64,000 nucleotides of DNA from Mucilaginibacter auburnensis (GTDB lineage Bacteria; Bacteroidota; Bacteroidia; Sphingobacteriales; Sphingobacteriaceae), in NCBI RefSeq assembly GCF_002797815.1, contig NZ_PGFJ01000001.1, forward strand, positions 744,001-808,000, in the 5' to 3' direction. Of the stretch, positions 17,835 to 27,920 are shown one piece after another. The notes beneath the pieces are model-generated. The model was not told the origin of the DNA. It worked only from the letters and a program-made list of their open reading frames with translations, and searched no databases. Position 1 is the first letter of the stretch. Each line of letters opens with the position of its first letter. The translations under genes were made by a program, and so were the position numbers.

Positions 17835-19355
17835 ATGACCCTCTTTAACTCCGTATTTACATGGTTCATGAAAAAGCGCATCCACCAGATCGAGCTTTTT
17901 ATGAAATATCCAAATGAGGTGCAGGAAGAATGGTTTGAGCAACTGGTTACCCGTGCAGAAAATACCGAGTGGGGTAAAAAGCATCACTATAAAAGCATTA
18001 CCAACCTTACCGAGTTTAAGGAGCGCGTACCCATACAAACTTACGATACGCTGAAACCCTACATTGAGCGTATGCTGCAAGGCGAACAAAATGTGTTGTG
18101 GCCATCCGAGATCAGGTGGTTTGCCAAATCATCAGGCACTACTAACGACAGGAGCAAGTTTATCCCGGTAAGCGAAGACGCGCTGGAAGAGTGCCATTTT
18201 AAAGGTGGGAGGGATATGCTCACCATCTATTTTAACAATCGGCCAGATGCCCGGATGTTCACCGGTAAGATCCTGACCTTAGGTGGCAGTCATCAGATTA
18301 GTCAGCTTAGTCCGGATACCTCTTTTGGGGACCTTTCAGCAGTATTGATGAAGAATCTGCCCCTTTGGGCCGAGTTTCACCGCACCCCTGATCTGGATAT
18401 TGCTTTGCTGGAAAATTTCGAAGAGAAGATAGAGCGCATGGCGTATGCCACCAAAGATGTTAATGTAACCAGCATAAGTGGTGTACCTACCTGGAATCTG
18501 TTGCTGTTTAAACGTATTTTGGAGATAACGGGTAAAAAAAATCTGTTGGAGGTATGGCCCAATCTGGAAATGTATTTCCATGGGGCGGTTAATTTTACTC
18601 CCTATCGTGAGCAGTTTAAAAAACTGATACCGAGCGAGGATATGTATTACCTCGAAACTTATAATGCATCGGAAGGCTTTTTCGGTATACAGGATACCAA
18701 AGAACCGGGCGAAATGCTATTGATGTTGGATTATGGCGTTTTCTATGAGTTTTTGCCAATAGAAAATTTAGGCGAAGAACATCCGCGTACGCTAACATTA
18801 GATGAAGTGCAGATAGGTAAAAACTACGCGCTTATTATCAGTACCAATGGTGGTTTATGGCGATACATGATAGGAGATACCATTAAATTTACATCACTTG
18901 ATCCCTTCCGTATTCAAATAACCGGGCGTACTAAACACTTCATCAATGCCTTTGGTGAAGAGGTCATAATTGATAACGCTGAACGTGCTTTAGAGGAAGC
19001 TTGTATGCAGACCGATGCTATTATACGTGATTACACAGCAGCCCCTGTTTATTTCAATGGAGATGAGTGCGGAGCCCACGAATGGCTGATAGAATTCGAA
19101 AAACGTCCGTCGGAATTTGAGCGATTTGTGGATATAATGGACGAAACCCTGCGTCGTGTAAATTCAGATTATGATGCCAAACGCTTTAAAGACATGGCCC
19201 TGCGCCGCCCGATAGTACGCAATATGCCCGAAGGAACTTTCTTTAACTGGATGAAGGAGAAAGGCAAGTTAGGGGGGCAACATAAGGTGCCGCGCTTAGC
19301 CAATAACCGCGAGTATGTAGATGCCATATTGAGGGTGGTGGAAATGGTAGAGTAG
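17835..19355 (+). CDS. GH3-family (auxin-responsive promoter family) acyl-adenylate enzyme
   Basis: 506-residue protein homologous to plant GH3 acyl-acid amido synthetases of the ANL adenylating superfamily. Visible motifs are the phosphate-binding loop SSGTTNDRSKFIPVS (residues 99-113), TYNASEGFFGIQD (acyl-adenylate binding), RYMIGDTIKFTSLDPFRIQITGRTKHFINAFGEE. Plant members join amino acids to hormones; the bacterial substrate is unknown. It begins 16 bases after lptB and is probably co-transcribed with it. Confidence 0.92.
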   Translation: MTLFNSVFTWFMKKRIHQIELFMKYPNEVQEEWFEQLVTRAENTEWGKKHHYKSITNLTEFKERVPIQTYDTLKPYIERMLQGEQNVLWPSEIRWFAKSSGTTNDRSKFIPVSEDALEECHFKGGRDMLTIYFNNRPDARMFTGKILTLGGSHQISQLSPDTSFGDLSAVLMKNLPLWAEFHRTPDLDIALLENFEEKIERMAYATKDVNVTSISGVPTWNLLLFKRILEITGKKNLLEVWPNLEMYFHGAVNFTPYREQFKKLIPSEDMYYLETYNASEGFFGIQDTKEPGEMLLMLDYGVFYEFLPIENLGEEHPRTLTLDEVQIGKNYALIISTNGGLWRYMIGDTIKFTSLDPFRIQITGRTKHFINAFGEEVIIDNAERALEEACMQTDAIIRDYTAAPVYFNGDECGAHEWLIEFEKRPSEFERFVDIMDETLRRVNSDYDAKRFKDMALRRPIVRNMPEGTFFNWMKEKGKLGGQHKVPRLANNREYVDAILRVVEMVE

Positions 19356-19386
19356 TGTGTCAGATTTCAATCAGATTAATTATTTT

Positions 19387-19644
19387 ATGAAAAATAAACC
19401 TATACTTATCAAAATACTTGCTGCATTACTAACCTTTATCTGCATCAATGTGTTATTGCGTTTAATTTGGCAGGATGTGTTTATTTCGGATTTATTTGTC
19501 TCGCTATCTCCAGGCTGGCACACCGCTATACGGCCTAACTACCTTTTTAATTCAACAATTTTGATGCTCAGTTCATTGCTGATTTATCTTCTATACAAAG
19601 GCATAGGAAAGGTATTGGCTAAAATTCTTATTAATTTTAATTGA
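19387..19644 (+). CDS. Small two-helix membrane protein, unknown function
   Basis: 85 residues with two hydrophobic helices (ILIKILAALLTFICINVLL and STILMLSSLLIYLLY) and a short loop between. No recognised family. ATG 19387 is chosen over GTG 19357 because it starts just before the first helix with a Lys-rich tip (MKNKP). The stop is 1 base before the next start, so the two are coupled. Confidence 0.65.
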   Translation: MKNKPILIKILAALLTFICINVLLRLIWQDVFISDLFVSLSPGWHTAIRPNYLFNSTILMLSSLLIYLLYKGIGKVLAKILINFN

Positions 19645-19645
19645 T

Positions 19646-20023
19646 ATGAAAGCTATACTTTTTATTCTTACATTAATGTTAGTAGCAAATATTAACGCTC
19701 GTGCCCAACGTAAGGTTGACTGCGCCAATGCCACCACGCAAACAGAATTAAACCTTTGCGCGCAGGAAGAATTTACCGCTGCCGATAAACAATTAAATAC
19801 GCTCTACAAGAAAGTTGTTGCCGCCTGTAACACCAAACAACGCGCAACGCTTGTCAAGGTACAGAATGCCTGGTTAGTATATCGCGACCAGCACGCTGCA
19901 ATGATGAAGTCAATAAACGAAGGTGGTTCAATAGCCACAATGACGGCTTTAAATGCCAAAACCCTTACAACGCAATCTCGCATTAAGGAGCTGCAGGCGC
20001 TGCTTTATCAGTTAACTTTATAA
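19646..20023 (+). CDS. Secreted LprI/DUF1311-domain protein
   Basis: 125 residues with a signal peptide (MKAILFILTLMLVANINARA) and the DUF1311 (LprI N-terminal) pattern: DCANATTQTELNLCAQEEFTAADKQLNTLYKKV, then VQNAWLVYRDQHA. The two Cys of the first half likely form a disulfide. Mycobacterial LprI inhibits lysozyme; whether this protein does is unknown. It follows the small membrane protein by 1 base. Confidence 0.85.
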   Translation: MKAILFILTLMLVANINARAQRKVDCANATTQTELNLCAQEEFTAADKQLNTLYKKVVAACNTKQRATLVKVQNAWLVYRDQHAAMMKSINEGGSIATMTALNAKTLTTQSRIKELQALLYQLTL

Positions 20024-20055
20024 TTCGTAATTAAGCGGACGTAATCTTATAAAAG

Positions 20056-20832
20056 ATGAGTTACCAGAATTTATTAACCGAGCAAAAGCAACGCATACTT
20101 TACATCACCATTAACAGGGAAAGTAAATTGAATGCCTTGAATGCAGCAACGCTAAGCGAATTACATGTTGCATTTGCAGCCGCATTCGCCGATGATAGCA
20201 TTGGTGGCGTGATCATAACCGGGGGCGGACAGAAAGCCTTTGTTGCCGGTGCCGACATAAGCGAGCTAAATGCGCTTGACAAAGCAGGGGCAGAACAAAT
20301 GGCACGTAATGCACATGATAAAGTTTTTAACTTCATAGAGAACGGCAATAAACCTGTAATAGCTGCTATAAATGGGTTTGCTTTAGGTGGCGGATTAGAA
20401 TTGGCTATGGCCTGTCATATCCGTGTAGCTTCAGAAAATGCAAAAGTGGGGTTACCCGAACTTACGTTGGGCCTAATACCTGGCTACGGAGGTACGCAAC
20501 GCCTTACAAAACTGATAGGGAAAGGCAAGGCTTTTGAAATGATATTAACTGCCGATATGATGACAGCCGAACAGGCGCTTTATTTTGGATTGGTTAACCA
20601 CGTAGTAGAGCCTGGAGATTTATTACCTAAAGCAGAGGACCTGCTGCAAAAAATATTAACCCGCGCACCTCTGGGTGTAGCAGCGGCCATAAAAGCTATA
20701 AATGCCGCAGGTAACGCCGATGGTTTTGAAACAGAAATTAACGGTTTTACACAATGCTTCGCTACCGAGGATAGGGTAGAGGGAACAAAGGCCTTTTTGG
20801 AGAAAAGGAAGCCGCAGTTTAGAGGGAAATAA
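20056..20832 (+). CDS. Enoyl-CoA hydratase/isomerase family protein
   Basis: 258-residue crotonase-fold enzyme that would hydrate trans-2-enoyl-CoA. It has FVAGADISELNALDK (oxyanion hole segment), INGFALGGGLELAMACHIRVAS, and PELTLGLIPGYGGTQRLTKLIGKGKA with the catalytic Glu region, ending EGTKAFLEKRKPQF as in standard hydratases. The start MSYQNLLTEQKQRIL fits the family. It stands alone, with a strong hairpin between it and convergent infB. Confidence 0.93.
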   Translation: MSYQNLLTEQKQRILYITINRESKLNALNAATLSELHVAFAAAFADDSIGGVIITGGGQKAFVAGADISELNALDKAGAEQMARNAHDKVFNFIENGNKPVIAAINGFALGGGLELAMACHIRVASENAKVGLPELTLGLIPGYGGTQRLTKLIGKGKAFEMILTADMMTAEQALYFGLVNHVVEPGDLLPKAEDLLQKILTRAPLGVAAAIKAINAAGNADGFETEINGFTQCFATEDRVEGTKAFLEKRKPQFRGK

Positions 20833-20866
20833 AAAATCCCCCTAGTGATCGGGGGATTTTAGTTTT
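20833..20866. terminator. Bidirectional terminator between enoyl-CoA hydratase and infB
   Basis: AAAATCCCCC (20833-20842) and GGGGGATTTT (20851-20860) form a 10-bp stem with an 8-base loop, A-rich on the left and T-rich on the right, so it can work in both directions for these convergent genes. Confidence 0.9.
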
Positions 20867-20880
20867 ATGAGGTAAAGTTA

Positions 20881-23832
20881 TTACAACTTACGTTTAACTT
20901 CTACATTCTCGTATGCTTCTACTATATCGCCTACTTCAATATTGTTAAAGTTGGCAATGTTCAAACCGCACTCGTAACCTTGATTTACTTCTTTTACATC
21001 ATCTTTGTAACGTTTCAACGAAGCAAGCTCGCCGGTGTAGATTACCACGCCTTCACGTACTATACGGATCTTGCTGTTACGGGTAATTTTACCATCTAAC
21101 ACCATACAACCTGCAATGGTACCAACTTTGCTGATCTTGAAGGTTTCGCGTATTTCAACGTTAGCAACAATTTTCTCTTCAAACTCAGGTGCCAACATAC
21201 CTTCCATTGCCGCTTTAATTTCGTTAATAGCGTCGTAGATGATAGAGTACAGCCTGATATCGATCTGCTCTTGCTCAGCCAGTTTACGCGCACCACCTGA
21301 AGGGCGTACCTGGAAACCGATGATGATCGCGTCAGATGCAGATGCTAATAAAACATCTGATTCTGATATCTGACCCACTGCTTTAGATATAACGTTGATC
21401 TGTATTTGCTCTGTTGATAATTTCAATAATGAGTCGGATAGCGCCTCAATAGAACCATCCACGTCACCTTTAACAATCAGGTTAAGTTCTTTAAAGTTAC
21501 CTACCGCTAAACGACGACCGATCTCATCAAGTGTGATGTGTTTTTGTGTACGTAAGCCCTGCTCACGCTGTAATTGCATACGTTTGTTGGCAATCTCGCG
21601 TGCTTCAACCTCGCTTTCAAGCGCGTTGAATTTATCACCAGCTGTTGGTGCACCCTGCATACCCAATACCTGTACCGGGGTTGATGGCCCTGCAGAATTA
21701 ACACGCTGACCGCGCTCATTGGTCAGGGCCTTAACCCTACCACTGTAGCAACCTGCCAGTATTGGATCGCCCACTTTTAACATACCAGATTGTACCAATA
21801 TAGTGGTTACAATACCGCGGCCCTTATCTAAAGCTGCCTCAATTACGGTACCTACGGCACGTTTGTTAGGGTTAGCTTTCAGCTCCAATAACTCCGCTTC
21901 AAGCAATACTTTCTCTAATAACAACTCAACGTTTAAACCCGTTTTAGCTGATATTTCCTGAGTTTGATATTTACCGCCCCATTCCTCTACCAAAATATTC
22001 ATGGCGGATAGTTGCTCACGCACCTTGTCTGCATTAGCACCAGGCTTATCAATTTTGTTAAAAGCGAAGATGATTGGTGCGCCTGCAGCCTGCGCGTGGT
22101 TTATTGCCTCGCGGGTTTGCGGCATCACGCTATCGTCTGCAGCGATAACTATAATTACAATATCTGTTACCTGTGCACCCCTTGCACGCATGGCGGTAAA
22201 CGCCTCGTGACCCGGTGTATCCAGGAAGGTAATTTTTCCTTTATTATCAGGCAAGGTAACCTCATAAGCACCAATGTGCTGGGTTATACCACCGGCCTCG
22301 CCACCAATTACATTGGTTTTACGTATAAAGTCAAGTAACGATGTTTTACCGTGGTCAACGTGACCCATTATGGTTACAATTGGCGCACGTGGTACCAGGT
22401 CTGCCGGATCATCCGGCTGATCGAGGTTAGCCTCCTCATCCTGAGGTTTAACAAATTCAACCTTGTAACCAAACTCCTCGGCAACAATGCTAAGCGTTTC
22501 CGCATCTAACCTTTGGTTGATAGATACGAACATGCCTAAGCTCATACAGGTTGAAATGATCTGCGTTACCTGAACGTCCATCATTATAGCCAACTCGTTT
22601 GCCGTAACAAACTCGGTAACTTTCAGCACGCGTGACTGTGCTTCTTGTTCCATTGCTGCCTCATCAGCAGATGCAGCAACATCATCACGTTTTTGACGGC
22701 GGAATTTAGCACGCTGAGCAAACTTACCCGATTTACCTGCGCCGCTTAAACGGGCAAGTGTGGCTTTAATTTGATCTTGTATATCTTTTTCTGTTGGCTC
22801 TTCTTTAGGCGTAGATGGTGGAGCATTACGGTTATTCCTGAAATCAGGACGGCCCTGATTATTGCCACCAGGTCTGTTATTTCTAAAATCAGGACGGCCT
22901 TGGTTGTTATTGCCCTGGCCACCACCTTGACCTTGTTGGCCCTGGTTGTTACCCTGACCACCTTGTCCGCCTTGTTGCGGACCGCCTTCTTTACGTTTAC
23001 GCTTGCGTTTATGATCAGCGTTAGCGTTTGAAGACGATGCTACCGGATTGCGTTTTGGCTCGTTAACAGGCAAAGTAATTCTACCTACAATGTTAGGCCC
23101 GCTTAAACGCTCCGCTTTAGCACGAATTACTTCGTTCTCTTCGCCAACCACTGGTTGTTGCGGTGCTACAGGAGCTGCAGCCGGAAGCGGTGTTACCGGT
23201 GCCGGTGTGTCAACTTTTGGCGCGGCAACCGGAGGTTGTGGTGCAGGTGTTTCTGCAACAACAGGTTTAACCGCTTCCGGTTCGGCAGGTTTTGCCGGTT
23301 CTGGCTGCGGTGCCGGTTTCGGCGCTTCCGCAACAGGTGCCGGCGCTTGCGGCTCCGGCTTACTTTCAGTTACTTGAGGGCGTCCGTGTAAGTTGTTCAG
23401 ATCTATTTTACCTACAACTTTCACTCCCGGAAGCGAATCAGTACCGGTATTCTCAGTACGTTCTGGCGCAGGCGGAGGTGTTGGCTTAGGCGTAGTAGTT
23501 GCAGCAGGGACAGCAAACTGACCTGCATTTTTGATCAGTATCTCTTCGTTCTCAAAATCTTTGGAACGGCGTGGCTCGGGCTGTTTCTCAACAGGTGCTG
23601 TAGCCTCCTCCTTCCTGATCTTGCCTATGCTGATCTGCTTGGCTTCTTCTTTAATACTTTTGTCAACAGCAAACTCCTTCAACAACGCGCTGTACATTTC
23701 TGTACTCAGTTTAGCCATAGGCTGTTTATCCACTTTAAAGCCTTTACCGGCCAAAAAGTCTACAATGGTGCCCATGCCAATGTTGAGTTCCTTTACTGCT
23801 TTTATTAATTTTATAGATTTGTCTTCGGACAT
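20881..23832 (-). CDS. infB: Translation initiation factor IF-2
   Basis: IF-2 is the GTPase that brings fMet-tRNA to the 30S subunit. Of 983 residues, the first ~380 are an extension: an IF2_N-like helix ([27 protein letters not shown]), a Pro/Ala/Glu-rich stretch and a Gly/Gln/Asn-rich stretch with two [12 protein letters not shown] repeats. The GTPase core follows with G1 [12 protein letters not shown]3 DTPGHEAF and G4 NKIDKPGA, then IF2 domains II-IV. The start [11 protein letters not shown] fits. It is third in rimP-nusA-infB, 73 bases after nusA. Confidence 0.97.
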   Translation of the reverse strand: MSEDKSIKLIKAVKELNIGMGTIVDFLAGKGFKVDKQPMAKLSTEMYSALLKEFAVDKSIKEEAKQISIGKIRKEEATAPVEKQPEPRRSKDFENEEILIKNAGQFAVPAATTTPKPTPPPAPERTENTGTDSLPGVKVVGKIDLNNLHGRPQVTESKPEPQAPAPVAEAPKPAPQPEPAKPAEPEAVKPVVAETPAPQPPVAAPKVDTPAPVTPLPAAAPVAPQQPVVGEENEVIRAKAERLSGPNIVGRITLPVNEPKRNPVASSSNANADHKRKRKRKEGGPQQGGQGGQGNNQGQQGQGGGQGNNNQGRPDFRNNRPGGNNQGRPDFRNNRNAPPSTPKEEPTEKDIQDQIKATLARLSGAGKSGKFAQRAKFRRQKRDDVAASADEAAMEQEAQSRVLKVTEFVTANELAIMMDVQVTQIISTCMSLGMFVSINQRLDAETLSIVAEEFGYKVEFVKPQDEEANLDQPDDPADLVPRAPIVTIMGHVDHGKTSLLDFIRKTNVIGGEAGGITQHIGAYEVTLPDNKGKITFLDTPGHEAFTAMRARGAQVTDIVIIVIAADDSVMPQTREAINHAQAAGAPIIFAFNKIDKPGANADKVREQLSAMNILVEEWGGKYQTQEISAKTGLNVELLLEKVLLEAELLELKANPNKRAVGTVIEAALDKGRGIVTTILVQSGMLKVGDPILAGCYSGRVKALTNERGQRVNSAGPSTPVQVLGMQGAPTAGDKFNALESEVEAREIANKRMQLQREQGLRTQKHITLDEIGRRLAVGNFKELNLIVKGDVDGSIEALSDSLLKLSTEQIQINVISKAVGQISESDVLLASASDAIIIGFQVRPSGGARKLAEQEQIDIRLYSIIYDAINEIKAAMEGMLAPEFEEKIVANVEIRETFKISKVGTIAGCMVLDGKITRNSKIRIVREGVVIYTGELASLKRYKDDVKEVNQGYECGLNIANFNNIEVGDIVEAYENVEVKRKL

Positions 23833-23905
23833 TTATTCCTCTTTCTCTTGTTATTGTCTTCTATGCTTTAGCAAAAATACGATTTTTAATTCGCCTTATA
23901 TTATT

Positions 23906-25141
23906 TTATTCAAACTCAGCTTTTAGTATTGCTAAAACATCTTTAATTGTTTCTTCCTCCAGGTCGGTACGCTTAACAAGCTCATTCACGGATAGCGCCA
24001 ATACTGATTTTGCAGTATCTAAGCCTACACGTTTAAACTCGTCAAGTATCCAGCTGTCAATTTCATCTGCAAACTCTTCAATATCCACATCCTCATCATG
24101 CTCATCCGCTTCACGATAGACATCAATTTCATAGCCGGTTAATTTACCTGCCAGTTTAATGTTATGACCACCACGGCCAATAGCCAACGATACCTGATCT
24201 GGCTTTAAGTAAACAGCAGCTGTTTTTTTCTCATCATCTAATTTAATAGAAGTGATTTTTGCAGGAGATAAAGCACGCTGTATGTATAACTGAATATTGT
24301 TGGTAAAGTTTATTACGTCTATATTTTCGTTTTTCAATTCACGAACGATGCCGTGTATACGCGAGCCTTTCATACCCACGCAGGCACCTACCGGATCAAT
24401 CCGGTCATCATATGATTCAACTGCAACCTTAGCGCGTTCACCTGGTTCACGAACTATCTTTTTGATAGTGATCAAGCCGTCAAAAATCTCCGGAACCTCC
24501 AGCTCAAATAAGCGCTGTAAAAACTCAGGAGCTGTACGGGAAATGATGATCTTCGGGTTAGCGTTCATCATATCAACCTTGTAAACTATCGCTTTTACGC
24601 TATCCCCCTTTTTAAAGTAGTCGGCAGGTATTTGCTCTGTTTTAGGTAACAATAATTCGTTGCCTTCATCATCAAGTACCAAAGTTTCTTTTTTCCAAAC
24701 CTGGTAAACCTCGCCGGTAACTATCTCGCCAACACGGTCTTTGTATTTTTTGAATATCTCGTCTTTCTCCAGTTCCAGAATTTTTGAAACCAGTGTTTGG
24801 CGCGCGGCTAAAATAGCACGGCGACCAAAGCTTTCTAAAGTGATCAACTCAACATAATCGTCGCCAACCTCCAGGTCCTCATCATATTTACGCGCCTCAG
24901 CCAGTTCTATCTCCAGGTCATCATCCTCACTAAACCCATCTTCCATAACCGTACGTGTGCGCCATATTTCCAAGTCACCGTTATCAGTGTTCACAATAAC
25001 GTCGCAGTTTTCGTCTGTACCATATTTTTTGCGGATCATGCTTCTGAAAACGTCTTCAAGCACGCTCATCATGGTAGGGCGGTCAATGTTCTTAAAATCT
25101 TTAAATTCCTGAAAGGAATCGATCAAATTAATATTGCTCAT
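23906..25141 (-). CDS. nusA: Transcription termination/antitermination protein NusA
   Basis: NusA binds RNA polymerase and nascent RNA to control pausing and termination. The 411-residue sequence has the N-terminal domain (SMIRKKYGTDENCDVIVNTDNGDLEIWRT region), the S1 domain (VGEIVTGEVYQVWKKETLVL), then two KH domains (RIDPVGACVGMKGSRIHGIVREL; QVSLAIGRGGHNIKLAGKLTGYEIDV). A short acidic C-terminal helix follows, without the two acidic repeats found in E. coli. It lies 4 bases downstream of rimP. Confidence 0.97.
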   Translation of the reverse strand: MSNINLIDSFQEFKDFKNIDRPTMMSVLEDVFRSMIRKKYGTDENCDVIVNTDNGDLEIWRTRTVMEDGFSEDDDLEIELAEARKYDEDLEVGDDYVELITLESFGRRAILAARQTLVSKILELEKDEIFKKYKDRVGEIVTGEVYQVWKKETLVLDDEGNELLLPKTEQIPADYFKKGDSVKAIVYKVDMMNANPKIIISRTAPEFLQRLFELEVPEIFDGLITIKKIVREPGERAKVAVESYDDRIDPVGACVGMKGSRIHGIVRELKNENIDVINFTNNIQLYIQRALSPAKITSIKLDDEKKTAAVYLKPDQVSLAIGRGGHNIKLAGKLTGYEIDVYREADEHDEDVDIEEFADEIDSWILDEFKRVGLDTAKSVLALSVNELVKRTDLEEETIKDVLAILKAEFE

Positions 25142-25145
25142 TCTT

Positions 25146-25616
25146 TTACTTAAATGATATTACAACTTTTGTTTCGGTTATTTGGTGCAAAGGGATAATG
25201 CTTTCAATTGCTTCCGCCTTTTTCCCTTTTTGTTTTATTTGTTCTTCAACTTGTAGCTCATCTTCGGTTAAGCCGTTCAGCTTGCCTTCACGCTTGGTGC
25301 CATCGGCCATTTTTATGGCCAGTGTACGACCGATATTTTTTGTATACTGCCTTGCCTGTGTGAGCGGCGTATCAATACCCGGGGATGAAACCTCCAGGTT
25401 ATACGCAGTTTTAATAACATCCTCTTCTTCAAGCTTAAAGCCAACGTAACGGCTTATCTGTGCACACTCGCCAATGCCAATACCTTGGTCGCCATCAACC
25501 AGTATTATCAGCTTGCCGTTACTTTGCAGGCTAACGCTTACTAAAAACAGGTCTGGGCGTTCAATCTCGGCTATCTTTTCATTAACCAGTTCGGCTACCC
25601 TTTTTTCAATATTCAT
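25146..25616 (-). CDS. rimP: Ribosome maturation factor RimP
   Basis: RimP assists 30S subunit maturation. The 156-residue sequence shows RPDLFLVSVSLQSNGKLIILVDGDQGIGIGECAQISRYV and the hallmark NLEVSSPGIDTPLTQARQY, then the SH3-like C-terminal part. ATG 25616 is chosen over ATG 25643 because a GAGG element lies about 6 bases upstream of it and MNIEKRV matches the family start. It heads the rimP-nusA-infB operon. Confidence 0.94.
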   Translation of the reverse strand: MNIEKRVAELVNEKIAEIERPDLFLVSVSLQSNGKLIILVDGDQGIGIGECAQISRYVGFKLEEEDVIKTAYNLEVSSPGIDTPLTQARQYTKNIGRTLAIKMADGTKREGKLNGLTEDELQVEEQIKQKGKKAEAIESIIPLHQITETKVVISFK

Positions 25617-25675
25617 ATCTACCTCAATTGGCGCGTTTAGCATGCGGCTGCAGCGCCAAAAAATTATTGTTAACT

Positions 25676-25704
25676 AAAAGAGGGGGCTAACGGCCCCCTC
25701 TTTT
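25676..25704 (-). terminator. Terminator of the small lipoprotein gene
   Basis: AAAAGAGGGGGC (25676-25687) and GCCCCCTCTTTT (25693-25704) form a 12-bp stem with a 5-base loop. On the minus strand it lies after the lipoprotein stop and before the rimP leader. Confidence 0.9.
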
Positions 25705-25752
25705 GTGATTTTTCGATGCAAATATAATAAATTTTATTTGATAATCAATACC

Positions 25753-26166
25753 CTATGGCGTAAATGTGTAATCTGCATGCGGCGGTTTCCCTTTATGGTT
25801 ATTGGTTTTTATAAACTCCCAAACATTACCACTTAAGGCATAATCATAATAGCGTAAAAAATAGGTTTGCTGGTGTTTAAAAGGAGTGTCAGGTGTAAAA
25901 AACACTCCGCCGTTTTTGAGCAAATATTTTCCTGGTTGCTGGTCCTGAAAGTCTTTCATATCGGTATCAGCAGGCATGCTGTAAACAGGGAAAAGCGCTT
26001 GCAATCCCGTGCTGTCACCACGCGCAATATCATTGAGTATGGTTGAGTCCGGCCCCGTTATTTTTAGTGTAATGCCGTTGTTAACCAATTCCGTTTTAAC
26101 TAAAACCGGCGTAGAACGACTGCAGCCGACAACTGCCAAAAAAAATAAAGCATAAAGTTTTCTCAT
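25753..26166 (-). CDS. Small lipoprotein, unknown function
   Basis: 137 residues. It begins MRKLYALFFLAVVGC, a short signal peptide with lipobox VVGC (Cys15), then SRSTPVL, so it is predicted to be a lipoprotein. The rest is soluble (KITGPDSTILNDIARGDSTGLQ; QTYFLRYYDYAL). I do not recognise a named family. It is divergent from tsaE and ends at its own terminator. Confidence 0.75.
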   Translation of the reverse strand: MRKLYALFFLAVVGCSRSTPVLVKTELVNNGITLKITGPDSTILNDIARGDSTGLQALFPVYSMPADTDMKDFQDQQPGKYLLKNGGVFFTPDTPFKHQQTYFLRYYDYALSGNVWEFIKTNNHKGKPPHADYTFTP

Positions 26167-26223
26167 TTGTTCGCTAACACAAAGTTACACATTGATTGGA
26201 TGTTAATTGCCCGTTGTTTTACT

Positions 26224-26231
26224 TACTTTTG
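26224..26231 (+). promoter_or_regulatory. TAnnTTTG promoter box directly before tsaE
   Basis: TACTTTTG matches the -7 box exactly and ends 6 nt before the tsaE ATG. No TTG is found at the ideal distance upstream. Confidence 0.45.
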
Positions 26232-26237
26232 CGTTCA

Positions 26238-26654
26238 ATGCAACTAAAAGCAACATCAATAACAGATCTGCCTGCAATTGCGCAACAGCTTTTAAGCCTG
26301 GCTGGTAACGAGCGCATATTTTTATTCTATGGCGATATGGGCGCGGGTAAAACCACACTCATTAAAGCGCTTTGTGCCGAGTTGGGCGTTAGCGGAGCTG
26401 TTAGCAGTCCAACTTTTGTAATTGTTAATGAGTACAACGCAAATGCGGGTCGGATTTTTCATTTTGACTTTTACCGACTTAAAACCCAAACAGAAGCTTT
26501 GGACATGGGTTGCGAGGAGTATTTTTACTCTGGCGATTATTGCTTTATTGAGTGGCCGGAGAAAATACCGGATATGCTTCCGCTCAATTATGTCAACGTA
26601 ACCATTAGTGTAATAAATGATACTGCAAGGAACATCAGCTTTGAAAAAGTGTGA
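26238..26654 (+). CDS. tsaE: tRNA threonylcarbamoyladenosine biosynthesis ATPase TsaE
   Basis: TsaE is the P-loop ATPase partner of TsaB/TsaD in making t6A37 on ANN-decoding tRNAs. It has Walker A GDMGAGKTTLIKALCAELG, SSPTFVIVNEYNA, the HFDFYRL motif and FIEWPEKIPDMLP, all typical. Length 138 residues. ATG 26238 is chosen; an upstream in-frame start at 26196 would read through the promoter box. Alanine dehydrogenase follows 39 bases later. Confidence 0.95.
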   Translation: MQLKATSITDLPAIAQQLLSLAGNERIFLFYGDMGAGKTTLIKALCAELGVSGAVSSPTFVIVNEYNANAGRIFHFDFYRLKTQTEALDMGCEEYFYSGDYCFIEWPEKIPDMLPLNYVNVTISVINDTARNISFEKV

Positions 26655-26693
26655 TGTATTTTTCATATCTTCATCAGCCATAAAAAACACGTT

Positions 26694-27920
26694 ATGAGTT
26701 CAGGGAAATACAGTGGGTTCTCAGATGTAGCCAAACAAGCCTTAATGCAACCTCAGGAAGCGCTGCTGGCTGTAAAAAGCAAAAAAAATAAACTTTATAT
26801 AGGCATACCTAAAGAGACTTCTTTTCAGGAAAACCGCATTCCACTCACTCCCCTTTCGGTAGCCTTGCTGGTTAACAACGGGCACGATGTTATGCTGGAA
26901 AGCAATGCCGGCAAAGCAGCTAAATTTTTAGATAAAGATTACGCCGAACAGGGCGCAGAAATAGTTTTTGATACCAAAAAGGTTTACGAGGCCGACATTA
27001 TCATTAAAATTGCCCCGCCAACCATGCAGGAAATTGAGCTGATGAAGCCTGGGCAGATACTGCTGTCTGCTTTGCAAATTTCTACCATGAAAGCGGAGTG
27101 CTTGCAGGCTATGATGGCCAAAAAAATAACTGCGCTCTGCTTTGAGGACCTGCGCGACGAAGGCGACTCATTGCCGGTAGTACGTGCTATGAGCGAAATA
27201 GTTGGTGCCACTTCTATTTTGATTGCTGCCGAATACCTGAGTAATATTTTTGGTGGAAAGGGTTTGATGCTGGGGGGTATAACCGGGGTTCCTCCAACTG
27301 AGATTGTAATATTAGGCGCTGGTACGGTTGGAGAATATGCGGCCCGTACTGCCATATCATTAGGTGCAGAGGTTAAGGTTTTTGACCCATCTATTTACAA
27401 GCTTCGCCGATTGCAAAATAATATTGGCGCACGGGTATTTACATCAGTAGTGCAGCCTATTGTTTTAGAAAAAGCCATAACCACCTGCGATGTGGCCATT
27501 GGCGCCATGCGTGCCGAAGATGGCCGCAGCCCATGTATTGTTTCGGAAGAAACGGTTAGCCGCATGAAACCCAACTCTGTTATTATTGATGTAAGTATTG
27601 ATCAGGGTGGCTGCTTTGAAACCTCTGAAATTACCAACCATACGCATCCGGTTTTCCGTAAGTATGATGTTATACATTATTGTGTACCTAACATAGCCTC
27701 TCGTGTTGCGCGCACCGCTACGTACGCATTGACCAATATTTTTGCACCTATATTGCTTGATATTGGTGAGCAGGGGGGGATTAAAAATGTTATCTGGCAA
27801 AAGGCAGGCGTGCGCGATGCTGTATATATTTATCAGGGTAATTTAACAAATAAGCATATTGCCGAACGTTTTTCTTTGCCGTGTAAGGATCTTGACCTAT
27901 TGATCGTGTCACACCATTAA
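26694..27920 (+). CDS. ald: Alanine dehydrogenase
   Basis: NAD-dependent conversion of alanine to pyruvate and ammonium. The family start is preceded by an extension of about 35 residues, giving 408 in total against about 370. Then come IGIPKETSFQENRIPLTP, a Rossmann fold (VVILGAGTVGEYAARTAISLGAEVKVFD-type; residues 190-230), GAMRAEDGRSPCIVSEETV, and SIDQGGCFETSE. The related transhydrogenase alpha subunit is excluded by length and the QGGCFET motif. The stop overlaps the stop of the convergent gene by 4 bases. Confidence 0.9.
   Translation: MSSGKYSGFSDVAKQALMQPQEALLAVKSKKNKLYIGIPKETSFQENRIPLTPLSVALLVNNGHDVMLESNAGKAAKFLDKDYAEQGAEIVFDTKKVYEADIIIKIAPPTMQEIELMKPGQILLSALQISTMKAECLQAMMAKKITALCFEDLRDEGDSLPVVRAMSEIVGATSILIAAEYLSNIFGGKGLMLGGITGVPPTEIVILGAGTVGEYAARTAISLGAEVKVFDPSIYKLRRLQNNIGARVFTSVVQPIVLEKAITTCDVAIGAMRAEDGRSPCIVSEETVSRMKPNSVIIDVSIDQGGCFETSEITNHTHPVFRKYDVIHYCVPNIASRVARTATYALTNIFAPILLDIGEQGGIKNVIWQKAGVRDAVYIYQGNLTNKHIAERFSLPCKDLDLLIVSHH

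Noticed and set aside
23048..23377. Gly/Ala/Cys-rich ORFs antisense to infB
   Set aside because: They are the complement of the low-complexity Pro/Ala/Gly-rich N-terminal extension of IF-2 and have no independent gene signals.
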